DNA from: Bacillota bacterium
GTDB taxonomy: Bacteria > Bacillota > Tb-RUG-66
Reading direction: 5' to 3'
NCBI GenBank assembly: GCA_016288255.1
Contig: JAEEYS010000044.1
Location: 1 to 5,155, forward strand
DNA: 5,155 bases
Positions 1-5,155 of the stretch are shown in pieces (position 1 is the stretch's first letter; every line of letters begins with the position of its first letter). The notes under the pieces were generated by a model. It saw nothing but the letters and a program-made list of their open reading frames with translations, made no database searches and was not told the DNA's origin. Position numbers and translations under genes: made by a program.

Positions 1-1
1 A

Positions 2-1009
2 CCTGGTCGCGCAGGCCAAAGAGAAGCTAATAAAAAGGCAGATGATTGGCTTGATTCTAATATTGATAATGCGAATAAAAGAATCCAAATTTTATGGAAT
101 GAATACGTGGAAGAATTAAAAATGACTACTTCCAGAAGCAATTGGAGCAGTATAGAAAGCTACGGTAGAACATGGATACTGCCGAATATAGGGCATAAAA
201 AGATCAGTCGCTTGACTGAACAAGACTTACAAGATGTCATCAATCAAGTTTTTAAAGCAGGACGATCCAAAAAGACTATTGACAACATTCGATCCACAAT
301 GTGCAGCTTCATTAAATTTTTGCGAAAAAAACATACTACTACCCTATTCCCTGAAAACCTCACCATACCAAGAGCAGCAAAAAAACAAGAAAAACGCATT
401 TTGCAACCAGAAGAAGTTGAAATAGTTTTTTCTACAGATCAAACGAAGACAAAAAGAACGGTTCAACAGGACCCGTTTATCAATGCCTATCGTTTCCAAA
501 TTTTAACAGGATTAAGGCCTGGAGAATTACTAGGTCTACAGTGGAATGATATTGATTTTATAAATAATTTAGTCCATATTAGACGTGCAAAAAACATTTA
601 TAATCAAATAACGGATGGCAAAACCACAAATGCAAAAAGAAATTTTGCTTTAAATTCTATGACAAAAAATATTTTAGAGGATCAAAGAAAAATGAATGCC
701 TTCGGCTTCGTTTTTGGTGATTATTCAGAAAAGCAATACTATTCCGCCTGGTGTCGATTTTGCGATCATAATGGCATCCCTCATACCACTTTATATGAAT
801 TACGTCATACGTTTATTTCAATTATTAAGACTTTGCCGGAAGGTCAAATACGATCAATTGTAGGCCATTCAAAAAACATGGATACTTTTGGTGTGTATGG
901 GCACATAATCAATGGAGAGCTACAAAAAACTGCATCAGATATTGAAATTCTCTTTCAGAGCATTTTATCACAAAAAAATAACCCCTCAATTAAAAGTGTG
1001 TTCCATTAG
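2..1009 (+). CDS. Tyrosine recombinase / integrase, 5' end cut by the window edge
   Basis: Site-specific recombinase of the phage and integrative-element integrase family, which excises and inserts its element by a covalent 3'-phosphotyrosine intermediate. The frame is open from base 2 to a TAG at 1007-1009 (335 visible residues). A GTG at 107 is not a convincing start because the family signature continues upstream: GQREANKKADDWL is the typical end of the N-terminal arm-binding domain. Numbering from base 2, residues about 33-130 form the SAM-like core-binding domain and about 140-310 the catalytic domain. Catalytic residues visible are Arg172 (TGLRPGELLGLQW), beta-hairpin Lys207, Arg268 (YELRHTF), His289 (VGHS) and the nucleophile Tyr299 (FGVYGH). 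The usual first His of HxxR is Tyr265. The catalytic domain looks complete, so the enzyme could be active if the missing N-terminus is intact. The gene points towards the tRNA-Leu at 1740 and is AT-rich compared with lysC, which suggests transfer. The specific element is not identifiable. Confidence 0.93.
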   Translation, partial: PGRAGQREANKKADDWLDSNIDNANKRIQILWNEYVEELKMTTSRSNWSSIESYGRTWILPNIGHKKISRLTEQDLQDVINQVFKAGRSKKTIDNIRSTMCSFIKFLRKKHTTTLFPENLTIPRAAKKQEKRILQPEEVEIVFSTDQTKTKRTVQQDPFINAYRFQILTGLRPGELLGLQWNDIDFINNLVHIRRAKNIYNQITDGKTTNAKRNFALNSMTKNILEDQRKMNAFGFVFGDYSEKQYYSAWCRFCDHNGIPHTTLYELRHTFISIIKTLPEGQIRSIVGHSKNMDTFGVYGHIINGELQKTASDIEILFQSILSQKNNPSIKSVFH

Positions 1010-1053
1010 TTTATATTTAACAATTTTAATACAATTACATTGTCTGGTTCTTA

Positions 1054-1303
1054 TTATTGCTCTTTCAATTTGGTGTAGTCTTTTATATTCAATAGGTATT
1101 TGTTGTTTCAGCTCCTGACATCTTAGCTATTTCTGCGTTGCTGTCCAAATCTTTATAAAAAGTGATGATCACATATCCTCTTTCTTCACATTGTAGTATT
1201 TATCAGAAACAGCGGGTATTTCTTTGCATAAAACACAGTCTTTCTTGCCTGCAATAGACTGACTTGTAAGATAAACAACAGGTGTATAATCAACATTAAT
1301 CAA
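1054..1303 (-). pseudogene. Remnant of a small CxxC-containing gene, broken by frameshifts
   Basis: Reading the minus strand, three coding-like pieces follow each other in different frames. Piece 1 (1303 down to TGA at 1169-1171, 44 codons from a TTG that follows an in-frame TAG) contains KKDCVLCKEIPAVSDKYYNV, with a Cys-x2-Cys pair. Piece 2 starts at a GTG at 1172 that overlaps that stop, runs 27 codons to TGA at 1089-1091 and contains FYKDLDSNAEIAKMSGAE. Piece 3 continues in a further frame (NIKDYTKLKEQ) to TAA at 1054-1056. Codon choice in all three looks coding (many GNN codons, balanced hydrophilic residues), unlike the flanking AT-rich DNA. The simplest reading is one small protein of about 80 residues with two frameshifts. 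Alternatives are two short overlapping genes (the GTG of piece 2 lies about 4 bases after an AAGAGG-like ribosome site) or chance. I do not recognise the family; CxxC could mean metal binding but nothing confirms it. Confidence 0.4.
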
Positions 1304-1626
1304 CTATATTAAAAGGTATTTAATGATAGATATGTAACACATCTTAATTATTTAATGCTCTATTTGATTGTATAAAAAATATAAATTATAAATATTTAAT
1401 AAAAAAATAGATTTATTTTTCTTTCATTTCCGCGCTAGTTTCTTAGGATTTTTCTCTTTTAAATAAAATTCTATATTTTTCATTACCCTCCGCTTTGACC
1501 CCGCTTTTAAGCGGGATCATATGTACCTAAAATTTAGAAATTATTTATAAAGAAACAGGATCCTATTAATGGAGAAATGAACAATCAACTATTGATATAA
1601 ACGATTATTTATGCAAATAATATAGC
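1304..1626. other. AT-rich intergenic stretch without a gene
   Basis: No reading frame of useful length or with coding-like composition was found on either strand. The part from about 1360 to 1490 is almost only A and T with short homopolymer runs. The only prominent structure is the GC-rich hairpin at 1496-1519. Together with the gene remnant before it, this fits the non-coding end of an integrated element. Confidence 0.6.
1496..1519. repeat. GC-rich inverted repeat
   Basis: Arms CCCGCTT (1500-1506) and AAGCGGG (1509-1515) are perfect complements around two bases, and TGA/TCA (1496-1498, 1517-1519) extend the stem past one C/A mismatch. Neither strand has a U-tract after it, so it is not a canonical intrinsic terminator. 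It could be a protein-binding palindrome, a recombinase-related site or a decayed terminator. Confidence 0.5.
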
Positions 1627-1661
1627 AAAAAAAATAAGTCTATGACAACTCATAGACTTAT
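1627..1661 (-). terminator. Intrinsic terminator of tRNA-Leu
   Basis: On the minus strand an 11-base perfect stem (ATAAGTCTATG at 1651-1661 and its complement CATAGACTTAT, read at 1634-1644) closes a six-base loop and is followed by eight U residues (A run at 1627-1634 on the plus strand). It lies about 80 bases past the 3' end of the tRNA, with no gene between, so it most likely ends the tRNA transcript. The plus strand lacks a T run after the stem, so it is one-directional. Confidence 0.85.
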
Positions 1662-1672
1662 CTAAATAAAGC

Positions 1673-1710
1673 GTGTTTAAAAACGTGTTAAATTAATTCT
1701 TTTAAAACAC
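1673..1710. repeat. Inverted repeat between the tRNA and its terminator
   Basis: GTGTTTAAAAA (1673-1683) and its near-complement TTTTAAAACAC (1700-1710) can pair over about 11 bases with one internal mismatch, around an AT-rich loop. In the tRNA precursor this would be a hairpin in the 3' trailer, before the terminator stem. It could affect 3' processing, or be a site flanking an integration point at the tRNA end; AT-rich chance pairing is also possible. Confidence 0.35.
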
Positions 1711-1739
1711 CAAAGCTCTAGCTATCATTAGGTTCCAAA

Positions 1740-1826
1740 TGGTGCCGGCGATCGGGGTCGAACCGATACGGTGTTGCCACCACTGGATTTTGAGTCCAGC
1801 ACGTCTGCCAATTCCATCACGCCGGC
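1740..1826 (-). tRNA. tRNA-Leu, anticodon CAA
   Basis: The 87-base minus-strand sequence folds as a class II tRNA. The acceptor stem is GCCGGCG (5' end at 1826) with CGCCGGC (1744-1750), discriminator A at 1743, and the CCA end is encoded (1740-1742). The D arm carries the TGGCAGAC sequence typical of leucine tRNAs. The anticodon stem CTGGA/TCCAG holds the seven-base loop CTCAAAA, giving anticodon CAA, which reads UUG. The variable arm is long, and the T arm has the GGTTCGACCCC pattern. It has its own promoter (1846-1874) and terminator (1627-1661), so it is transcribed alone. Its 3' end faces the integrase, which ends about 730 bases away. Tyrosine recombinases often use tRNA 3' ends as attachment sites, so this tRNA is a candidate target, although no duplicated tRNA end is seen in this window. 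Confidence 0.97.
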
Positions 1827-1845
1827 ATTCCTACGAACAATTTAT

Positions 1846-1874
1846 ATTATAACACGGTTTTACCCATGTGACAA
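1846..1874 (-). promoter_or_regulatory. Promoter of tRNA-Leu
   Basis: On the minus strand TTGTCA (1869-1874) and TATAAT (1846-1851) are separated by exactly 17 bases, a near-perfect housekeeping sigma factor promoter. Transcription would start near 1839, roughly a dozen bases before the mature tRNA 5' end at 1826. It lies in the gap after lysC, so the tRNA does not depend on lysC transcription. Confidence 0.88.
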
Positions 1875-1944
1875 CTGATTTTCTGTTTTTTTTAAACAAT
1901 TTCTTCTCCCTGTTTGTCTACTTTTCCGCTATATAATAAGGGGA

Positions 1945-3159
1945 TCAGGAAAGGCCGAAAGCTTCATGCAAAGCGATGATCGCTCGATTCAGATCCTCTT
2001 TTTTTACAATACAGGTGATGTTGATATCGGAAGTGGAAACCATATCCGTTTCGATCTTTTCCGCTGCCAGCGTCTGAAAAACTTTTGCCGCAACGCCCGG
2101 CGTGTTTTTCATTCCGATCCCTATAACGCTCAATTTTCCTACGGAAGGTTCCCCTTTTACAAAATCGCCTCCCATATCCCGCACCAATTCTTCACTGATC
2201 TGAAGCGCCTGTTCATAGCTTTCTTCCGGGATAATATAGCTCACGATGACTTTTCCTTCTTTGTAAGAGCCTTGCGTGAAAATATCGATATTGATCCCTG
2301 CTTCCGCAATGGTCTGGAACACTTTTGTCAAACAAGCCACGGAATTTTCTATTCCGGCTATGGTGATCTTTGCTTTGTTCTTGCTATGCGCGATACCGCT
2401 TACGGAAGGCGTTTCGATGGCATCCAGTTTTTCTTCCAAGACCCGTGTTCCCTCTTCTTGCACAAAAGACGAACGGGAATGGATCGTGATCCCATTCTTT
2501 TTGGCCAAATCGACGCATCTGACATCCAAAACCTTTGCACCGGCTCCCGCCATCTCCAGCATACTGTCATAGGAAAGGTTGGAAACTTTGCTTGCGCAGT
2601 CCACGATATGGGGATCCGCCGTATAAATCCCGTCAACATCTGTATAGATCTCTACTTCATTCACTTTAAGCGCTTTTGCCAAAGCTACCGCCGTGGTATC
2701 TGAACCGCCTCGGCCCAGCGTTGTCACTTCCCCTTCCGGAGAAATCCCCTGGAATCCGGCTATGATCACAACTTTATCCTCTTCCAGCGCTTTTATGATC
2801 CATTCGGTATAGATATTTTGTATTTTTGCCTGCAGATGATTGCTGTCGGTGATGATCCCTATCTGAGATGCCAAAAAAGAAACCGCTTTTTCCCCTTTGG
2901 CTTCTATCGCCATAGCCAACAACGCGATACTCACCTGCTCTCCGGTAGAAAGCAGCATATCCATTTCTCTGGGATCGGGATTTTTCGTGATCTCTTTTGC
3001 TTTGCGGATCAATCCATCCGTCATGCCTGCCGGCGCCGAAACCACAACAACAACACTTTTGTTCTGCCGTTTGGTCTGAATGACACGATCCGCTACATTA
3101 TTGATACAGTTTTCATCTGCCATAGATGTACCGCCATATTTTTGTACTACGATATCCAC
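1945..3159 (-). CDS. lysC: Aspartate kinase (aspartokinase), LysC type
   Basis: Catalyses ATP-dependent phosphorylation of L-aspartate to 4-phospho-aspartate in the cytoplasm, the first step towards lysine, diaminopimelate, threonine and methionine. The 404 residues match the usual length of monofunctional LysC enzymes. The kinase domain (about 1-245) shows KYGGTSM at 7-13, SAPAGMTDGL at 41-50, STGEQVS at 71-77, the TTLGRGGSDTTA block at 146-157, YTDVDGIYTADP at 172-183 and the MLEMAGAGAKVL helix at 200-211. Two ACT domains follow (about 264-340 and 343-404; VSTSDINI near 374), the regulatory site for amino acid feedback. The start is a GTG at 3159, preceded by AGGGGGG six bases upstream and directly followed by the family N-terminus. 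Which amino acid inhibits it cannot be read from the sequence. In Bacillus subtilis LysC an internal start also gives a separate ACT subunit; I cannot confirm that here. It lies 55 bases after the small membrane protein gene and is probably cotranscribed with it. No clear terminator follows. Confidence 0.96.
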   Translation of the reverse strand: MDIVVQKYGGTSMADENCINNVADRVIQTKRQNKSVVVVVSAPAGMTDGLIRKAKEITKNPDPREMDMLLSTGEQVSIALLAMAIEAKGEKAVSFLASQIGIITDSNHLQAKIQNIYTEWIIKALEEDKVVIIAGFQGISPEGEVTTLGRGGSDTTAVALAKALKVNEVEIYTDVDGIYTADPHIVDCASKVSNLSYDSMLEMAGAGAKVLDVRCVDLAKKNGITIHSRSSFVQEEGTRVLEEKLDAIETPSVSGIAHSKNKAKITIAGIENSVACLTKVFQTIAEAGINIDIFTQGSYKEGKVIVSYIIPEESYEQALQISEELVRDMGGDFVKGEPSVGKLSVIGIGMKNTPGVAAKVFQTLAAEKIETDMVSTSDINITCIVKKEDLNRAIIALHEAFGLS

Positions 3160-3214
3160 AGATGTCCCCCCTATTCCACTTTAAAACAACCTGACGCCGT
3201 TTCATATACCGCTG

Positions 3215-3691
3215 TTAAGACAACTTCACTCTAAATTCTTGACTGTATTTTTTCAGCTGCTGTAAAGCCGCTTGATTCAAGTTGTTTCTGAATCCTGTTT
3301 TCCCTTTTTCGAATTTTTTGGGATAAGCAAAGAACCTTTTATCTCTTCCTTTTCTTTTTACGTCGATCATCAACAATTCTTCTTTGCGTTCCACTATGGA
3401 AATATCTCTTTTGGAGATATGATAAACTTTCTTCATTGTGGTCAGAATAATATCGTCTTTGAATTCCAAATCAATGATCGTTCTGTAATTATGATTCACA
3501 TAAGTATAGTAATAAATGAAAGCAGAAAGAACTGGTAAAAATGCCAACACGACCCAATTGTAATAGTGCAGAAAATAAACAATCAATCCCGCTATCAACC
3601 CGTAAATCATGATAGCCTCTAAAAACACCCAAAAAAATCTTTTCTTGTCCACTTTGATTCGATTGATTACATACTCTTTATCTTGATACAT
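3215..3691 (-). CDS. Small two-helix membrane protein with C-terminal soluble domain, possibly YcxB-like
   Basis: The 158-residue protein has a short charged N-terminus, two hydrophobic segments (about 19-40 and 45-63) forming a membrane hairpin, then a basic, beta-strand-rich cytosolic-looking tail of about 90 residues (DLEFKDDIILTTMKKVYHIS and following) ending in an amphipathic helix. This layout of a hairpin plus a PH-like tail resembles YcxB-type proteins, but I see no diagnostic motif, so the function is unknown. The start ATG at 3691 is preceded by AAGGAG about 11 bases upstream. The gene follows the ABC operon terminator and has a possible extended -10 promoter at 3726-3734. Its TAA is 55 bases before lysC, which suggests a two-gene transcript. 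No link to lysine or aspartate metabolism is visible in the protein, so the pairing may be only positional. Confidence 0.85.
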   Translation of the reverse strand: MYQDKEYVINRIKVDKKRFFWVFLEAIMIYGLIAGLIVYFLHYYNWVVLAFLPVLSAFIYYYTYVNHNYRTIIDLEFKDDIILTTMKKVYHISKRDISIVERKEELLMIDVKRKGRDKRFFAYPKKFEKGKTGFRNNLNQAALQQLKKYSQEFRVKLS

Positions 3692-3725
3692 TTTTATCTT
3701 ATCTCCTTCAATTTCATGACACTTT

Positions 3726-3734
3726 ATTTTACCA
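3726..3734 (-). promoter_or_regulatory. Possible extended -10 promoter for the membrane protein gene and lysC
   Basis: The minus strand reads TGGTAAAAT, a TGn-extended -10 element with one change from TATAAT. A convincing -35 box is missing. It lies between the ABC operon terminator and the start at 3691, giving a leader of about 30 bases. It is the best promoter candidate in this gap, and no better one is seen in the 55 bases before lysC. Confidence 0.4.
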
Positions 3735-3783
3735 TGCAGAGCGCATTTTTAAAAGCCCAATTTACATAGATTTCTTTAAAAAG

Positions 3784-3815
3784 AAAAAAGCTCTGCGGCG
3801 TCCGCCGACAGAGCT
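3784..3815 (-). terminator. Intrinsic terminator of the ABC transporter operon
   Basis: On the minus strand AGCTCTG plus CGGCG pair with their complements (12 base pairs with one bulged base, plus-strand positions 3789-3800 and 3803-3815), then a run of six U residues followed by C and more U. The stem is GC-rich and strong. It lies about 83 bases after the permease stop codon and before the next gene, so it separates the two transcription units. Confidence 0.88.
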
Positions 3816-3819
3816 GACT

Positions 3820-3873
3820 ACAAAGGGGGTCTTTCTTTGTGAGGTCATTAGTAATATACCCAACTCCCTTTGT
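3820..3873. repeat. Long-range inverted repeat in the ABC operon 3' region
   Basis: ACAAAGGGGGT (3820-3830) can pair with ACTCCCTTTGT (3863-3873) over 11 positions on plus-strand RNA (one G-U pair) and over 8 plus 2 on minus-strand RNA (one mismatch). A third element, CTTTGT at 3835-3840, can also pair with the first arm's ACAAAG. The two alternative folds lie just before the terminator of the minus-strand operon. This may be a 3' stabilising structure; no function is shown. Confidence 0.35.
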
Positions 3874-3898
3874 TTTATACCTATTTTTCTGTTGTTTT

Positions 3899-4555
3899 TT
3901 ATTCCAGCCGACTTTGATAAAGCTTTTTGGAAATGAGATAAGATACCAAAAACGCAACAACCGCAAAAAGGATCAGAGATCCGATAAATCCATAAGGATG
4001 TTCCGCTATGAATAAAAAGACCCTTCCGCTGCCGGCATCAGAGGAAAACCGCCTTAGGGATAGGAGCAGCGCCAAAAAAACCAGATAAACTATCATAGTC
4101 ATGATCCTGCCTTTTTGATAGTCAAGTTTAAAATAGATCGGAAGCTGGATAGAGACAATGAAAGAAAACAAAGCGAAAGTCATCCCTATCACCAAAAACA
4201 ATACTTGTAAATCAAAAGTCTCTTTGCTCACCATGATGGTCACAAAAGACGCCAAACAGGCAAAAGCAAAAAAGACAAATCCCTGCATCAGAATGAACAG
4301 ATAACGGCCTTTGACGATATCCTCTTTTTTGAGCGATAACGTGCCGTAGAGGTTTTTCAATTGATTTTTTTCTTCAAAAGAAAAAGGGTATCCTATACTT
4401 GCCGCTGCCATGATCATGGCAAAAGGAAAATAAAAAGAGGGATCCCGATTGATAAATATAAAAAAAATCGGAAACAGCAAGATATACAAATATAGTTTAT
4501 AGTATGGTTTTACTGTGATACAATCCAGCTTAAAAAAGCGAAACGCGTTACTCAT
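3899..4555 (-). CDS. ABC-2 type transporter permease
   Basis: A 218-residue integral membrane protein, the probable membrane partner of the ATPase encoded just upstream. Hydrophobic segments are near residues 20-36, 42-57, 85-109, 117-141, 150-166 and 189-208, the six-helix layout expected for a small ABC-2 permease. The loop after helix 2 has FSFEEKNQLKNLYGTLSLKKEDIVKGRY, written here as FSFEEKNQ then LYGTLSLKK and VKGRY, a pattern common in Firmicute ABC-2 permeases of this size, where the charged stretch precedes helix 3. The start ATG at 4555 overlaps the ATPase stop by 8 bases and has GGGGGAG six bases upstream inside the ATPase gene, so translation is likely coupled. The operon ends at the terminator at 3784-3815. 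Export rather than import is expected because no substrate-binding protein is seen, but the substrate is unknown. Confidence 0.85.
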   Translation of the reverse strand: MSNAFRFFKLDCITVKPYYKLYLYILLFPIFFIFINRDPSFYFPFAMIMAAASIGYPFSFEEKNQLKNLYGTLSLKKEDIVKGRYLFILMQGFVFFAFACLASFVTIMVSKETFDLQVLFLVIGMTFALFSFIVSIQLPIYFKLDYQKGRIMTMIVYLVFLALLLSLRRFSSDAGSGRVFLFIAEHPYGFIGSLILFAVVAFLVSYLISKKLYQSRLE

Positions 4556-5155
4556 CCATTTCTCCCCCTTTGTTCACGAATACAATGATCTCATCCAAAT
4601 TGGTTTTTTCTATTAAAAATTGACTGTCGAAAAAGAGCGAACGGTCTTCCGCACGGATCAATCCTTCAAATCCATTTTGATAGGTCCTGAGTCCGATCAT
4701 TTTTTGTTTCAGATCCGGCCCTAAATCATTTTGATCTCCCTTGATAAGGTAAAATTCTTCCAAAAGTGTATCTTTCTGCCCTGTAAAGAAGAGTTTCCCG
4801 TTCTGGATAAAGGTAATATAATCCGCGATCTTTTCCAAATCGGAAGTGATATGGGTAGAAAATAAAACGCTTTTTTCTCCGTCCAAAATATAATTCCCCA
4901 ATATTTCCAAAAGCTCTTCTCTTGCCACCGGATCCAATCCGCTGGTGGGCTCATCCAAGATCAAAAGCTCTGCGTCATGGGATAAGGCCACCGTCAGCAT
5001 CAATTTCATTTTCATCCCTCTGGAAAGATCTTTTACCCGTTTTTTAGGGTCCAGTAAAAAATCCCTTAACAGCTTTTGATAAGTATTGCTGTTCCAGCTT
5101 TGATAAAAGGGGCTTACCGCTTTTTCCACATCAGAAAGGCTCCATTCTTCCACAT
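4548..5155 (-). CDS. ABC transporter ATP-binding protein (YtrB-like), N-terminus cut by the window edge
   Basis: Nucleotide-binding subunit that powers the ABC-2 permease encoded next to it. About 200 residues are visible from the right edge to a TAA at 4548-4550. The GTG at 5153 is only the first whole codon, not a start: the Walker A loop and roughly 80-90 residues of the usual N-terminus are missing. Numbering from 5153, the visible motifs are the ABC signature LSRGM (43-47), Walker B LLILDEP (63-69) with catalytic Glu68, D-loop SGLD (71-74) and H-loop His101 in FSTHITSDLEKIADY. The signature has Arg-Gly-Met in place of the common Gly-Gly-Gln, as in the YtrB and related Firmicute families. 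Residues after about 125 form a C-terminal extension that varies between homologues. In YtrB-type operons a GntR regulator gene often precedes the ATPase; here it would lie outside the window. The substrate is not known. Confidence 0.92.
   Translation of the reverse strand, partial: VEEWSLSDVEKAVSPFYQSWNSNTYQKLLRDFLLDPKKRVKDLSRGMKMKLMLTVALSHDAELLILDEPTSGLDPVAREELLEILGNYILDGEKSVLFSTHITSDLEKIADYITFIQNGKLFFTGQKDTLLEEFYLIKGDQNDLGPDLKQKMIGLRTYQNGFEGLIRAEDRSLFFDSQFLIEKTNLDEIIVFVNKGGEMDE

Noticed and set aside
912..1118. Plus-strand open frame overlapping the integrase end
   Set aside because: It starts inside the integrase gene in another frame, has low-complexity hydrophobic content from AT-rich DNA, and overlaps the more coding-like minus-strand remnant.
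1540..1612. Direct repeat ATTATTTAT at 1540-1548 and 1604-1612 as possible integrase arm sites
   Set aside because: Nine A/T-only bases recur easily by chance in such AT-rich DNA, and no third copy with regular spacing was seen.
1875..1944. Possible terminator after lysC
   Set aside because: Only weak CTTTCC/GGAAAAG-like pairing is present, without a proper stem followed directly by a U-tract.
1966..2703. Plus-strand open frame of 245 codons opposite lysC
   Set aside because: It lies wholly antisense to a clear aspartokinase gene, its translation is rich in Phe, Arg, His and Cys with no domain-like pattern, and it is explained by the codon pattern of lysC.
3724..3966. Minus-strand open frame across the ABC permease end and the terminator
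   Set aside because: It runs through the strong terminator hairpin and overlaps the permease in another frame; no ribosome site or coding signal supports it.

Overview
The window looks like a chromosomal segment of a low-GC Gram-positive bacterium (Bacillota). The reasons are the AT-rich intergenic DNA, purine-rich Shine-Dalgarno sequences, U-tract intrinsic terminators, a tRNA with an encoded CCA end, a single-domain-set LysC-type aspartokinase and a YtrB-like ABC ATPase. Assignment below phylum is not supported by what I can see; an Erysipelotrichia- or Clostridia-like gut Firmicute would fit, but that is a guess.

Left part (1 to about 1740). The plus strand carries most of a tyrosine recombinase (phage or integrative-element integrase) whose N-terminus lies off the left edge. 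After it come about 730 bases without an intact gene. These hold, on the minus strand, the remains of a small frameshifted gene with a CxxC motif (about 1054-1303), a GC-rich hairpin in AT-rich DNA (1496-1519), the intrinsic terminator of the tRNA (1627-1661) and a second inverted repeat (1673-1710). This half is visibly more AT-rich than the rest and is probably the end of an integrated mobile element.

Middle (1740-3691). A tRNA-Leu(CAA) on the minus strand has a near-consensus promoter and its own terminator, so it is a self-contained one-gene unit. Its 3' end faces the integrase, which makes it a natural candidate integration site. Upstream of it on the same strand are lysC (aspartokinase) and a small two-helix membrane protein 55 bases before lysC. 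These two are probably cotranscribed, and there is no room for a lysine riboswitch directly before lysC.

Right part (3784-5155). An ABC transporter pair reads on the minus strand. The ATPase is cut by the right edge and loses its Walker A region. It overlaps the start of an ABC-2 type permease by 8 bases, and the pair ends in a strong intrinsic terminator at 3784-3815. I see no clear new biological system. The most notable points are the integrase/tRNA boundary, the decayed CxxC gene, and the Tyr-for-His change in the integrase HxxR box.
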